A DNA stretch of 64,000 nucleotides from Brevibacterium permense. GTDB lineage: Bacteria; Actinomycetota; Actinomycetes; Actinomycetales; Brevibacteriaceae. Shown here piece after piece: positions 26,102 through 35,529 of the stretch. The stretch's first letter is position 1. The number at the start of each line of letters is the position of its first letter. Both the position numbers and the translations under genes were made by a program. The notes under the pieces were generated by a model. The model was given only the letters and a program-made list of their open reading frames with translations, was not told where the DNA came from and did no database searches. The stretch covers positions 1-64,000 of the forward strand of contig NZ_JABSSX010000008.1 in the NCBI RefSeq assembly GCF_013280495.1, in the 5' to 3' direction.

Positions 26102-27892
26102 ATGTCGAATTCGAGCGCGGTGGCGCAGCAGATTGCCCGAAGCCTGGTCCATGCCGGGGTCAGTGATGTCGTCTTCGCCCCCGGTTCGCGGTCCGCCCCC
26201 TTGGTCTATGCTCTGGCTCCGCTCGCCGAGGCGGGGCTCATCCGCGCTCATGTGCGCGTCGATGAGCGTGATGCCGCCTTCCTCGCCCTCGGCCTGTCCC
26301 GAGGTCTGCGTGCGCGCGGCCGTGAGTCCGCCGTGGCGGTCGTGACGACGTCCGGCTCGGCCGTGGCCAATCTCCATCCCGCCGTCCTCGAGGCCTCGTA
26401 CGGGCACCTGCCGCTGCTGGCACTCACCGCGGATCGTCCCGCCAGGCTGCGCGGCACCGGAGCCAATCAGACCATCGACGACCAGTCGCAGGTGCTCAGC
26501 GATGTCCGTGCCCGCTTTGACATCCCCGCCGGCGACACCGCAGAGGCGGTCCACCGAGCGATGTCAGACGCCGTGGCCGCGGCATTGGGATCACGCTCGG
26601 ACACCGCCGCCGAGGCGGCCGGCCCCGTCCAATTCAATGTGCAGTTCGACACCCCCTTGGTTCCCACCCCGGAGGAGTTGGACACGTGGAAGAGCGAGAT
26701 CCACGGGCTGGCCGAGACCCGAGTCGCGAATGACGAGCCCCGCATCAAGGAACCGGAAGACATCGGCGCAGGGAACGATTCGCAGACGTCTGTCGAAGTC
26801 ACCATCACCGAGGGGACGGTCATCGTCGCCGGGGACGCCGGTGGGCATTCGGCCGAATCGTTGCGTGCGCTCGCTGAAGTTCACCATCTTCCGGTGCTTG
26901 CCGAACCCTCGAGTCCTCTGGCGCGCACCGCTGTTGATTCGAAGGAATCCTCGACTTCCGGATCATTCGAACCCTCGACGGTCGTGCCGGCTCATGCCCG
27001 CGTGCTCAGCGATCACCCCGCACTGCGGGAGTCGATCCGCACCGTCATCGTCCACGGAAAACCGACGCTGACCAGACCAGTCGCCGCACTGCTCGCCGAC
27101 GAAACCGTGACCGTGCGGCGCATTCCCGACAACATCGATGCGCTCGGCCTGACTGTCACTGAGGAGAAGAGCGTCGCGGGTGATGTGATGGCAGCGGGCG
27201 ATGCTCAGGGAATCGCCGCCTCGGGGCCGGCCTGGCTGTGCGCCTGGATCGACACAGGGTCTTCCCTCGTGGCAGCTGCACGAGCGGAGCGGTGTGCGAA
27301 ACGACCCTCGGAACCGGGCGTGGGAGGGAACCCGGGTGCCACCTCGGCGAAGGAATTCCAGGCGACGGCGCGGAGGGTCACTGAGCATTTGGCCGCCCAG
27401 GACATCACTCTCTTCGTTGCCAGCTCGAACTCGGTGCGCTATCTCAGCGACGCCGCCGACATCCGCGCCCGCATCCACGCCTCACGCGGACTCGCCGGAA
27501 TCGACGGACTGATCTCGACGGCGACAGGACTGTCGCTGGGTCTGGGGGAGCCGGTCATCCTGCTCATCGGTGATATCGCCATGCTCCACGACATCGGCGG
27601 ACTGCTCACCCCGAGCGCCGAGGAAGCCGGGGAGGTGACGATCGTCGTGCTCAACGACGACGGGGGAGCGATCTTCTCCGGACTCGAACATTCCCAGCCC
27701 CATCTCGAAGGCTTCCTGGAACGATATTTCACCGTCCCCCACGGTCGCGGATTCGCCGACCTCGCCGCAGCGTACGGATGGGACCACCAACAGGTGACCA
27801 GCGCAGAGGAATTCGAAACGACCCTGAGTCAGATCGACGCAACGCGAAACGTACAGGCTCGCCGGATCATCGAGGTGACTGTTCGACGCTGA
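26102..27892 (+). CDS. menD: SEPHCHC synthase (MenD)
   Basis: Thiamine-diphosphate enzyme adding a succinic semialdehyde unit to isochorismate. The N-terminal signature DVVFAPGSRSAPLVYAL near residue 23 and RVDERDAAFLALG near residue 53 (catalytic Glu) are diagnostic. The ThDP-binding region is LLIGDIAMLHDIGG followed by IVVLNDDGGAIFSGL. ATG at 26102 matches the usual MenD N-terminus; a GTG at 26084 would add six residues. The central domain is long and poorly conserved, giving a 596-aa protein. Confidence 0.93.
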   Translation: MSNSSAVAQQIARSLVHAGVSDVVFAPGSRSAPLVYALAPLAEAGLIRAHVRVDERDAAFLALGLSRGLRARGRESAVAVVTTSGSAVANLHPAVLEASYGHLPLLALTADRPARLRGTGANQTIDDQSQVLSDVRARFDIPAGDTAEAVHRAMSDAVAAALGSRSDTAAEAAGPVQFNVQFDTPLVPTPEELDTWKSEIHGLAETRVANDEPRIKEPEDIGAGNDSQTSVEVTITEGTVIVAGDAGGHSAESLRALAEVHHLPVLAEPSSPLARTAVDSKESSTSGSFEPSTVVPAHARVLSDHPALRESIRTVIVHGKPTLTRPVAALLADETVTVRRIPDNIDALGLTVTEEKSVAGDVMAAGDAQGIAASGPAWLCAWIDTGSSLVAAARAERCAKRPSEPGVGGNPGATSAKEFQATARRVTEHLAAQDITLFVASSNSVRYLSDAADIRARIHASRGLAGIDGLISTATGLSLGLGEPVILLIGDIAMLHDIGGLLTPSAEEAGEVTIVVLNDDGGAIFSGLEHSQPHLEGFLERYFTVPHGRGFADLAAAYGWDHQQVTSAEEFETTLSQIDATRNVQARRIIEVTVRR

Positions 27893-27895
27893 TAG

Positions 27896-27914
27896 TGGTA
27901 CCATAAATGAGTAC
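27896..27914. promoter_or_regulatory. Possible YefM operator: two GTAC-centred sites
   Basis: TGGTACCA (27896-27903) and GAGTACAA (around 27910-27916) have GTAC cores 13 bp apart, directly before the antitoxin gene. YefM-type antitoxins bind paired TGTACA-like palindromes to autoregulate, so these are plausible operator halves. Confidence 0.4.
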
Positions 27915-27942
27915 AACTGGTTCGAAGGCGGAGGTCGTCATC

Positions 27943-28203
27943 ATGTCCATCAGCGCAAGCGAGGCGCGCAAGACCCTGTTCCCCCTCATCGAGCGAGTCA
28001 ATGAGGACCGTGATGCAGTCGAGATAGTCTCTCGCAAGGGCAATGCCGTCCTGATGCCGGCCGACGAGTACGCCGCATGGCAGGAGACCGCTTACCTTTT
28101 CCGCTCGCCGGCGAATGCCCGCCGCCTGCTCGATGCCTACGACCGTGCCCGAGGTGGAAAGGCTGAGGTTCACGACCTTGATCGCTCGGACGAGGAAGCT
28201 TGA
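27943..28203 (+). CDS. yefM: YefM/Phd-family antitoxin
   Basis: An 86-aa antitoxin. MSISASEARKTLFPLIERVN is the Phd/YefM DNA-binding N-terminus and SRKGNAVLMPADEYAAWQET is the conserved core. The disordered C-terminus that would wrap the toxin follows. The ATG at 27943 is preferred over an upstream one at 27907 because GGAGG lies 8 bp before it. The stop touches the toxin start directly. Confidence 0.92.
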   Translation: MSISASEARKTLFPLIERVNEDRDAVEIVSRKGNAVLMPADEYAAWQETAYLFRSPANARRLLDAYDRARGGKAEVHDLDRSDEEA

Positions 28204-28458
28204 GTGCGTCTGGTCTGGGACGAGTCGGCCTGGGAGGACTACAAGCACTGGCAGACTGCCGACCGGAAGACTCTGAAGCGAATCAATACGCTCATCGACG
28301 CCTGCCTGCGTGAACCGTTCTCCGGGATAGGCAAGCCCGAGCAGCTGAAGTACGGAGCGCCGGGCGCGTGGTCGCGGCGCATCACCGCAGAGCACCGACT
28401 GGTCTATCTCGCAGACGACGAGGACCTGGTGATTCTTCAGGCCCGTTATCACTACTGA
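28204..28458 (+). CDS. yoeB: YoeB/Txe-family mRNA interferase toxin
   Basis: An 84-aa RelE-fold endoribonuclease that cleaves mRNA on the ribosome. Starts MRLVWDESAWEDYKHWQ and ends RRITAEHRLVYLADDEDL with the terminal LQARYHY; the catalytic Glu, Arg and the C-terminal His-Tyr of YoeB are all present. The GTG start follows the antitoxin TGA with no gap. The toxin looks intact. Confidence 0.93.
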   Translation: MRLVWDESAWEDYKHWQTADRKTLKRINTLIDACLREPFSGIGKPEQLKYGAPGAWSRRITAEHRLVYLADDEDLVILQARYHY

Positions 28459-28561
28459 ATCAACTGCGCTCCGCGTGGGCACACGAAGCACCTCACCGGT
28501 CGACCTCTTCTCACCTTCGCCGACCGGGCCCGTGACAATGCCGGAGAGTTCCGGTAAACGG

Positions 28562-29932
28562 TCAGCCCCGGTCGAGACCGAGCGCCCGACGCATCGGAGC
28601 CAGCTTCGCGTTCGTCTCGGCCACCTCGGTGGCGGGATCCGAATCCGGCATGATCCCGGCACCGGCATACAGCCGGATGCGGTTGCGGTCCTCGAGCTGG
28701 CCGCAGCGCAGGGCGATGCCGAACTGGCCGTTGCCGCGCCCGTCCATCCATCCGACAGGGCCGGAGTAGCGGCCGCGGTCGAGAGGTTCGAGCTCATCGA
28801 CGTGTGCCACGGCGCTCGCCTGCGGGTACCCGCCGACGGCAGCAGTGGGGTGGACCGCTGCGGCGACGTCGAGGGCGGTGAGCCCGGAATCGGGGGAGAG
28901 GTTCGCCTGCGCATCGGAGGCCGAATGGATGACATTGGCCAATGGCAGCAGGTGAGGGCGCTCATCGACGGTGACATCCTCGGCGACCGAACCCAGACTG
29001 CGCTGCAGGGAGGCGATGGCGAACGCATGTTCGGTGCTGTCCTTGTGCGCGCTCAGCAGCTTCCGAGCCGCCGGCATCTCCTCCATCGGGTTCTTCTCCA
29101 CCCGGTAGGTTCCGGCCAACACTCGTGAGGTCACTCTGTTGTTCTCCACCCCGATGAGCAGTTCCGGGGTCGAACCGATGAGACCGGCGATGTCGAAGGT
29201 CCAGCAGCTCGGGTAGCTGCGGTTGAGCGCACCGAGCACCGCACGCACGTCGATGTCCTCTTCGGTGGTGACGACTTCGTCGCGGGCGAGGACGATCTTG
29301 CGCAGAGTCGGATCGTCCGAGAACGCGTCCACCTCCGCCGAGGTATCGATCGGAGTGAGCATGGCAGCGACCTGCTCGACGAGCCGGGACCACTTGTCGG
29401 GATCGAGCTCCCCGGCCTCGGCCCGCGCCGAGTGCACGCGCTGCAGCGGTTCGGCATGGAGGATCGGCGGCAGAGGAGGCTCCTCGGCCGTCGAGATCGA
29501 GGTCAGCCACACGCGGCCGCCGCGGCGGCCGAGAACGAATTCAGGGACATGGATGATCGAATCGACCGCGGATTCCCCCGAATAGGCGACCGTGGCAAAG
29601 CACATGAGTCCGGAACCGAGCAGATCGACCTCATCCTCGACGGCAGCCGCCTCGGTGATGGCCTTCCATGCATCCGAGAGTTCGGTGAACCGCTCAGGTC
29701 CGCGGGCCCGGATGCGCAGGGTGCGTCCAAAGCCGATGAGACCGGAGGTGTCACGGACCCAGCAGGAGAAGCCGTCGGTGGGCAGCAACTCGAGCGTCTG
29801 CTCCACGGTCGTGGGCAGACCCGATTCGAAGGGGAAGCCCGGCCCGGGATCGACGTCGTCGACGAAACGGGACCGCACATGCAGGCGCGGCGGGGCAGAG
29901 AGGATGTCGGAAGTGCCGAAAGTCGTAGTCAT
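28562..29932 (-). CDS. menF: Isochorismate synthase
   Basis: Chorismate-binding enzyme committing chorismate to menaquinone. The chorismate-binding domain holds SRVLAGTYRVEKNP, HAFAIASLQRSLGS, HPTAAVGGYPQ and the C-terminal RLYAGAGIMPDSDPATEVAET, which carries the Mg-binding Glu. The first 190 residues form the usual N-terminal domain. It is convergent with yoeB and divergent from menG. A salicylate synthase or siderophore enzyme is less likely, given the men neighbours. Confidence 0.9.
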   Translation of the reverse strand: MTTTFGTSDILSAPPRLHVRSRFVDDVDPGPGFPFESGLPTTVEQTLELLPTDGFSCWVRDTSGLIGFGRTLRIRARGPERFTELSDAWKAITEAAAVEDEVDLLGSGLMCFATVAYSGESAVDSIIHVPEFVLGRRGGRVWLTSISTAEEPPLPPILHAEPLQRVHSARAEAGELDPDKWSRLVEQVAAMLTPIDTSAEVDAFSDDPTLRKIVLARDEVVTTEEDIDVRAVLGALNRSYPSCWTFDIAGLIGSTPELLIGVENNRVTSRVLAGTYRVEKNPMEEMPAARKLLSAHKDSTEHAFAIASLQRSLGSVAEDVTVDERPHLLPLANVIHSASDAQANLSPDSGLTALDVAAAVHPTAAVGGYPQASAVAHVDELEPLDRGRYSGPVGWMDGRGNGQFGIALRCGQLEDRNRIRLYAGAGIMPDSDPATEVAETNAKLAPMRRALGLDRG

Positions 29933-30008
29933 GTCGCCACGATTCTAGTTGAGGATCGCGAGTACCAGGGATCCGGATTCGCCCTCCCGGTTCAGGTGTT
30001 GAGAGAAT

Positions 30009-30743
30009 ATGGTCATGAACCGTGCCAAGCTGGACAAACAGCCCGCAGACGTCGCGTCGATGTTCGACGATGTCGCCTCCCGCTACGACCTCACGAACGA
30101 CGTCCTCTCCTTGGGCTTCGCCCGTGCCTGGAGGCGCACCGTGGCCCATTCCGTGGCCGCCGGGCCCGGTGAGCGCGTGCTCGACCTGGCTGCCGGCACC
30201 GGCACCTCCTCGATGACGTTCACCCACCACGGCGCCGAGGTGGTGGCCGGGGACATCTCCACGGGAATGCTCGCCGAGGGGCGCCGTCGGCACCCGCAGA
30301 TCGACTTCATCTACGCCGATGCGATGGACCTGCCCTTCGCCGATTCGAGCTTCGACGTCGTCACGATCTCCTTCGGCATCCGCAACGTCCACGATGTCGA
30401 CCTGGCGCTCGCCGAGATGCTGCGCGTGCTCAAGCCCGGCGGACGTCTCGTGATCTGCGAATTCTCCACTCCGACGCTCGATGCCTTCAGCCTCGTGTAC
30501 AAGGAGTACCTGATGAGAGCCCTGCCGCCGCTGGCCCGTGCCGTGTCGTCGAACCCCGAAGCCTACGTCTACCTGGCCGAGTCGATCCGTGCCTGGCCGA
30601 ACCAGGACGCCTTCGCCCATCAGATCCTCGACGCCGGCTTCGACCAGGTGAAGTACCGCAACCTCACCGGCGGAATCGTCGCAGTCCACCACGCCCTCAA
30701 ACCCACCGAGGCGGCCGACACCACGGAGTCGGCCCAGCCTTGA
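30009..30743 (+). CDS. menG: Demethylmenaquinone methyltransferase
   Basis: SAM-dependent C-methyltransferase finishing menaquinone. The UbiE signatures are [18 protein letters not shown] near residue 19, [13 protein letters not shown] near residue 59 (SAM motif I) and [14 protein letters not shown] near residue 120. ATG at 30009 or 30015; GAGAG lies just upstream. The stop overlaps the start of menJ. Confidence 0.95.
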   Translation: MVMNRAKLDKQPADVASMFDDVASRYDLTNDVLSLGFARAWRRTVAHSVAAGPGERVLDLAAGTGTSSMTFTHHGAEVVAGDISTGMLAEGRRRHPQIDFIYADAMDLPFADSSFDVVTISFGIRNVHDVDLALAEMLRVLKPGGRLVICEFSTPTLDAFSLVYKEYLMRALPPLARAVSSNPEAYVYLAESIRAWPNQDAFAHQILDAGFDQVKYRNLTGGIVAVHHALKPTEAADTTESAQP

Positions 30744-32047
30744 CGATGAATGAGTTCGATGCCGAAGTCGTCGTCGTCGGTGCCGGCCCGGCCGGCTCGG
30801 CGATCGGCGCCTACCTCGCCCAGGCCGGGCACGAGGTCATCATCCTGGAGAAGTCCGGATTCCCGCGCGACAAGATCTGCGGCGACGCCCTGACCCCACG
30901 CGCGGTCAAGGAAGCCGGCTACCTCGGAATGGAGCTGCCGGAATCCGACGGCTGGCACCGCAACAAGGGGCTGCGCCTCATCGGCGGCGGCCACCGGCTC
31001 GAACTCGACTGGCCCGAGATCGACGGCACCCCGAACTACGGGGTGACCCGCCCCCGGATGAGCATGGACGAAGCCTTCGCTCGTCATGCCCAGCGCAGCG
31101 GCGCCCGGCTCTTCGAACAGGTTCGCGCCATGTCCCCGGACGTGGGCGACGACGGGTGGATCCGCGGCGTCCACGCCTCCGGAACCGATCACCGGGGTCG
31201 CCGAGTCGGTCCCGAAGCCCACTTCCGGGCACCGATCGTCATCGCCGCCGACGGAGTCTCCTCCCGACTGGCCGTGTCCATGGGGTTGGAGAAGCGCGAC
31301 GACCGGCCGATGGGAATCGCCGCCCGCGCCTATCACACAACGCCACGGCATGCCGATGACTACATCGAATCCTGGGTGGAGATGCGGTCGACGAATGCGG
31401 CCGGGGAATCCGAGACCCTGCCCGGATACGGGTGGATCTTCCCCCTCGGCGACGGCACGGTGAACATCGGTGCCGGACTGCTCGACTCCTCGCCCCAGTT
31501 CAGATCCGTGGATCTGCGCGGAATGATGAACCAGTGGATCGCCGACATGGGCCACGAGTGGGGCATCGACGAAACCACCTCATTGGGTCCGATCAAATCC
31601 GCGGCCCTGCCGATGGCTTTCAACCGCACACCGCACTTCCACCGTGGTCTGCTGCTCGTCGGCGACTCGGGCGGAATGGTCAACCCGTTCAACGGCGAAG
31701 GCATCGACTACGCCCTGGAATCCGCGCGCATCGCCGCCGAGGTGATCTCCACCTACTCGCGCTACCCGCAGTCCGTGATGCGTCGCCGGTTGGAGGAGTA
31801 TCCTGCTCTGCTCGGAGATTCTCTGGGCGGCTACTTCACCCTGGGACGCGTTTTCGCCTCGATCATCGGCCATCCTGCGCTCATGCAGTTCGGAATCAAG
31901 TACGGTATGGGTGTTGACGTTGTGATGGAGTTCGTCGTCAAATTGTTGGCGAACCTCTACCGCGACCCGAAGGTCTCCGAGGCCGATCTCATCGACCGGA
32001 TCATCTCGGCCCTGACCCGAATCGTCCCGGCCACCAGCAATGTCTGA
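30740..32047 (+). CDS. menJ: Menaquinone reductase MenJ (geranylgeranyl reductase family)
   Basis: FAD enzyme of the geranylgeranyl-reductase family. In mycobacteria the MenJ member saturates one isoprene unit of the menaquinone side chain. The FAD-binding motif [18 protein letters not shown] lies near residue 9, and the conserved [19 protein letters not shown] near residue 310 is the second flavin motif. Either TTG at 30740 (overlapping the menG stop) or ATG at 30746 could be the start. Position between menG and the polyprenyl synthase supports MenJ rather than a lipid-phytyl reductase. Confidence 0.88.
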   Translation: MTMNEFDAEVVVVGAGPAGSAIGAYLAQAGHEVIILEKSGFPRDKICGDALTPRAVKEAGYLGMELPESDGWHRNKGLRLIGGGHRLELDWPEIDGTPNYGVTRPRMSMDEAFARHAQRSGARLFEQVRAMSPDVGDDGWIRGVHASGTDHRGRRVGPEAHFRAPIVIAADGVSSRLAVSMGLEKRDDRPMGIAARAYHTTPRHADDYIESWVEMRSTNAAGESETLPGYGWIFPLGDGTVNIGAGLLDSSPQFRSVDLRGMMNQWIADMGHEWGIDETTSLGPIKSAALPMAFNRTPHFHRGLLLVGDSGGMVNPFNGEGIDYALESARIAAEVISTYSRYPQSVMRRRLEEYPALLGDSLGGYFTLGRVFASIIGHPALMQFGIKYGMGVDVVMEFVVKLLANLYRDPKVSEADLIDRIISALTRIVPATSNV

Positions 32048-33152
32048 GCGCAAGGACCACGGTGAGACCACAATGAAGAACTCTGAGCGCAAGGGCTGCG
32101 ACAACACCATGCCGACACCGACTACGACGAATGACGAGGACATGAGCCACCCAGCCTCTCCGGCCACCTTCACCGGTGACGACGCCCAGCTCGCGGCAGA
32201 GCTCTCGACTCAGTTGGAAACCGTGGAGGCCCGTCTCTACGAGGTCACCGAACAGACGCGGAGACTGCCGGACGAGACATCGAAGCATCTGCTGGCTGCC
32301 GGCGGAAAACGTGCCCGCCCGAACCTCGTGCTGCTCACCGCCCGCCTCGGCGATGCGGAGAACGATGACATCATCGATGCGGCCGTCGCCGTCGAACTCA
32401 TCCACCTCGCCTCGCTGTACCACGACGACGTCATGGACGATGCTCCCGTGCGCCGCGGTGCGAAGGCCGCCCATGAGGTGTGGGGCAATTCGGTGGCGAT
32501 CCTCACCGGCGATCTGCTGTTCTCCAAGGCCTCCGGCGTCACCGCGAAGCTCGGTCCCGAAGCCGTGCGCATCCAGGCCGAGACGTTCGAGCGTCTCGTC
32601 CTCGGTCAGCTCAACGAATTCGCCGGCCCGCCCGAAGGCGCCGACGAGATCGAGCATTACATTCAGGTGCTCGCCGACAAGACCGGATCGCTCATCGCGA
32701 CCTCGGCGCGCTTCGGCGTCATGTTCTCCGGAGCCGATTCTGCCCTGGCCGAGCCCGTCCGGGTCTTCGGCGAACGCGTCGGTGTCGCCTTCCAGCTCGC
32801 CGATGACATCATCGACCTCACCACCACATCCTCTGAGTCGGGAAAGACCCCGGGCACGGATCTGCGCGAACGCGTTCCCACCCTGCCCGTGCTCTACGTT
32901 CGGGCTGCTGCCGCCGACGGGGATGCCGCCGCCGCCGAGGTGGTCGACCTCCTCGACGCGGATCTGACCTCCGATGACGCTTTGGAGACCGCCCGTGCGG
33001 CTCTGGCAGCGCATCCGGTGACGGAGAAGGCCCGAGCAGAGGCAGCGCGCTGGGCCGATGAGGCCAAGGCGGCTTTGGCGCCGCTGCCGGAGGGTCAGAT
33101 CAAGGAATCGCTGTTCGCCTTCGCCGACTCCGTCGTCGCCCGCACCTCCTGA
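32040..33152 (+). CDS. Polyprenyl diphosphate synthase
   Basis: Trans-prenyl chain synthase making the menaquinone side chain. The first Asp-rich motif is LYHDDVMDD near residue 126 and the second QLADDIIDLTT near residue 255; GGKRARP near residue 88 binds the allylic diphosphate. The N-terminal 35-40 residues are hydrophilic and have several alternative ATGs; the first ATG overlaps the menJ stop. A 13-bp direct repeat (TCTGAGCGCAAGG) occurs twice in the first 50 bases. Chain length cannot be read from the sequence with certainty. Confidence 0.9.
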   Translation: MSERKDHGETTMKNSERKGCDNTMPTPTTTNDEDMSHPASPATFTGDDAQLAAELSTQLETVEARLYEVTEQTRRLPDETSKHLLAAGGKRARPNLVLLTARLGDAENDDIIDAAVAVELIHLASLYHDDVMDDAPVRRGAKAAHEVWGNSVAILTGDLLFSKASGVTAKLGPEAVRIQAETFERLVLGQLNEFAGPPEGADEIEHYIQVLADKTGSLIATSARFGVMFSGADSALAEPVRVFGERVGVAFQLADDIIDLTTTSSESGKTPGTDLRERVPTLPVLYVRAAAADGDAAAAEVVDLLDADLTSDDALETARAALAAHPVTEKARAEAARWADEAKAALAPLPEGQIKESLFAFADSVVARTS

Positions 33153-33221
33153 CCTCCCACCCCTCACCGTTTCTCTTCTGTCTCTCAGCCGTTTCGGCAC
33201 AGGCGCAAAGGACATACCACG

Positions 33222-34289
33222 ATGACGCAGACCTCGGCTTCGGCACCGATTCGGACTCCGCAGAGGCTCGGCGCCGCCGACTGGATCGGACTCGTCGTAC
33301 TCGCGGTGCTGCTCGTCGTCGGCCTGAGCTGGTCGAAATGGCTGCCGTACTGGGACAAGGCGTGGACGATGAGCCGGACGTCCCTGTGGGACGGTACCCC
33401 GCTGTTCGATGCCGCCGGGGACACGGTGTCGCTGTCGGGCGCGTGGGACTTCACGCTCGTGTACTTCACCGCCGTGTGGAAAGCACTGCTGGTGGCGCTG
33501 CTCGTCGCGGCGGCCATCGACGCATTGGTGCCGCGTGACTGGCTGCTGAAGCTGCTCAACCGCCGCAGCCACACGGGTCAATCCCTCGTGGGTGCCGCCT
33601 TGTCGATGCCGTCGATGATGTGCACCTGCTGTGCGGCACCGGTGGCCGCGGGCCTGCGGGACTCGGGTGTGCGCCGTTCGGCCGCTCTTGCCTATTGGGT
33701 GGGCAATCCGCTGCTCAACCCCGCGGTCATCATCTTCTTGGCCCTCGTCCTGCCGTGGCAGTACATGGCGGTACGCATCGTCTTCGCGCTCCTCGTCGCG
33801 GTCGGTGCCGCCGCGCTCATCGGACGGTGGGTGAACGGCCCCGCCGAGGCGGCACCGGAGCCCGCACCCGCCTCGGCGAGTCTGCTGTCTCTGCCCATGC
33901 GCTACCTGCGGTCCCTGGCCAGGTTTGCCCTCATCCTCGTGCCCGAACACCTCGCGCTCGTCTTCGTCATCGGCCTCATCGCACCGTGGCTGACCGGTGT
34001 CTTCGGACTCGAAGCCCAATTGGGTGCCGGTGCCGTCCTCATCGTGGCGGTTGTGGCGACTCTGTTGGTCATCCCCACCGGCGGAGAGATCCCGATCATC
34101 CTCACCCTCGTTCCCCTCGGAGTCGGGGCCGGTGTCACGGGTGCCCTGCTCATCGCTCTGCCGGCGCTGAGCATCCCCTCGATGGTCATGGTCGGCAAGG
34201 CGATGGGATGGAAGACGACAGCAGCGATGGGTGCGGCCGTGGCGGTTGCCGCGGTACTGGCCGGGGGAGCGCTGTCCCTGCTCAGCTGA
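33222..34289 (+). CDS. YraQ/ArsP-type membrane permease with CxCC motif
   Basis: A 355-aa protein with about eight helices in two halves. The first half has MPSMMCTCCAAPVAAGL near residue 130 and the repeat-type VGNPLLNPAVIIF; the second half has VIPTGGEIPIILTL. This paired layout and the cysteine motif are hallmarks of the DUF318 (YraQ) permease family, whose best-known member ArsP exports organoarsenicals. No arsenic genes are nearby. AAAGGA precedes the ATG. The substrate is unknown; a thiophilic metal or metalloid is an inference from the cysteines. Confidence 0.8.
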   Translation: MTQTSASAPIRTPQRLGAADWIGLVVLAVLLVVGLSWSKWLPYWDKAWTMSRTSLWDGTPLFDAAGDTVSLSGAWDFTLVYFTAVWKALLVALLVAAAIDALVPRDWLLKLLNRRSHTGQSLVGAALSMPSMMCTCCAAPVAAGLRDSGVRRSAALAYWVGNPLLNPAVIIFLALVLPWQYMAVRIVFALLVAVGAAALIGRWVNGPAEAAPEPAPASASLLSLPMRYLRSLARFALILVPEHLALVFVIGLIAPWLTGVFGLEAQLGAGAVLIVAVVATLLVIPTGGEIPIILTLVPLGVGAGVTGALLIALPALSIPSMVMVGKAMGWKTTAAMGAAVAVAAVLAGGALSLLS

Positions 34290-34345
34290 CCTGCTGACCG
34301 CGGAGCCTCCTCGGCGAGGGTGCGGGCAATCCTCACCCTTACCCC

Positions 34346-34411
34346 AATTACTCCCTGACGGCGGCTCAGCACCCTCGCGCGAGGTTGCTGAGCCGCCGTC
34401 AGGTAGTAATT
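34346..34411. repeat. Large palindromic repeat, copy 1 (about 33-bp arms)
   Basis: An almost perfect inverted repeat. CCTGACGGCGGCTCAGCA (34354-34371) pairs with 34386-34403, extended by AATTACT/AGTAATT outside and CCTC/GAGG inside, with two mismatches and a 4-base loop. It lies between convergent genes and could act as a bidirectional terminator. The same arms recur at 63514-63577, so it is a dispersed element and not a one-off terminator. Confidence 0.9.
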
Positions 34412-34438
34412 GAGAGGTGTGGGGGGTCTCGTTTCTGG

Positions 34439-35350
34439 TCAGCGGCGCCGGCTGTGGCGGATCATGTCCGTGCACAGCAGGATCACGGCGATCCAGATGA
34501 CGAAGAATCCGATCCAGCGGGTCGTCGACATCATCTCGCCGAGCACCGTGACGCCGAGGGTGAATTGGATGGTCGGGGTGAGGTATTGGAGCATGCCCAC
34601 CCAGGACAGCGGGATGCGGCGGGCGGCGGCACTGAAGAGGATGAGCGGGATAGCGGTGGCGGGACCGGTGATGATGATGACGAAGACGTGCCAGCAGCCG
34701 AAGCCGGTGAACGTCTGCAGGCTCAATGAGCCGAGGACGATGAGATAGATCGCCGAGGGCACGGCGAGGACGAGGCTTTCGACCGCCATGCCCTCGAGGG
34801 CTCCCACTCGGCTGCCGACCTTGTTCTTCACCAGTCCGTAGAGTCCGAACGACAGGGCGACGGTGAATGCGAGGTAGGGGACGCGGCCGAGGCCGATGCC
34901 GACGATGATGACCGCAAGCAGACCGAATCCTACGGCCGTCCACTGCAGCGGTCGCAGCTTCTCGCCTAGGAAGACGACGCCGAGGCCGATGGAGATGAGC
35001 GGGTTGAGGTAGTAGCCGAGTGAGATCTCGACGAGGTGGTTGGTCTCGACCCCGTAGATGAACGTCGTCCAGTTGATGGCGATGAGCACGGAGGCCAGAA
35101 GCAGCAGGCCGAAGAGGCGCGGTGAGCGCAGAATCTGCCAGGTGCGCAGGAATCCGCCGGTGAAGACGAGGAGGATGGCGCAGAAGACCAGCGACCAGAT
35201 GACTCGGTGGGAGACGAGCTCGAGGGCGCCGGTGGGGGCCGCGGCCGCGAAGAGCAGCGGCATCACACCCCACAGCAGGTAGGCGGAGAATCCGTTGATC
35301 AGGCCGGCACGGCGGATTGCGCTCTCATCGGGGGCTGGGTTCTGGCTCAC
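34439..35350 (-). CDS. rarD: RarD-type EamA transporter
   Basis: A 303-aa drug/metabolite-superfamily protein with ten helices in two EamA repeats. GFSAYLLWGVMPLLF near residue 20 and NWTTFIYGVETNHLVEISLG near residue 95 are typical of RarD, which is annotated as a chloramphenicol-sensitive protein but has no proven substrate. The gene ends next to the palindromic repeat and is divergent from fprA. Confidence 0.92.
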   Translation of the reverse strand: MSQNPAPDESAIRRAGLINGFSAYLLWGVMPLLFAAAAPTGALELVSHRVIWSLVFCAILLVFTGGFLRTWQILRSPRLFGLLLLASVLIAINWTTFIYGVETNHLVEISLGYYLNPLISIGLGVVFLGEKLRPLQWTAVGFGLLAVIIVGIGLGRVPYLAFTVALSFGLYGLVKNKVGSRVGALEGMAVESLVLAVPSAIYLIVLGSLSLQTFTGFGCWHVFVIIITGPATAIPLILFSAAARRIPLSWVGMLQYLTPTIQFTLGVTVLGEMMSTTRWIGFFVIWIAVILLCTDMIRHSRRR

Positions 35351-35470
35351 ATCCTTCAGTCTAGTGAGGGGTGGGTTCGGGGGAGCCGGCGGGATCGCCG
35401 GTGAGATGGCAGGGCGGCGAGGGGTGCAGTCTGCCGTCCAGGCTGCGGCGATGCGAGTTTGGTCACGTCA

Positions 35471-35501
35471 TTGTAAGGATGACCTACATTGACGATAGAC
35501 T
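35471..35501 (+). promoter_or_regulatory. Possible fprA promoter with a symmetric spacer
   Basis: TTGTAA at 35471 and GATAGA at 35494 are 17 bp apart. The spacer start TTGTAAGGATGACCTACATT has partial dyad symmetry (TGTA...TACA) and loosely resembles a DtxR/IdeR-type iron box, but falls short of the consensus. Confidence 0.35.
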
Positions 35502-35529
35502 CGATGGGACTGAACAGAGAGGTGTGAGA

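Noticed and set aside
32001-35273. A 1090-codon open frame on the minus strand
   Set aside because: It runs antisense through the prenyl synthase and permease genes and on through part of rarD in another frame; its composition is Arg/Gly/His-rich and it has no domain. It is an effect of high GC at third positions.
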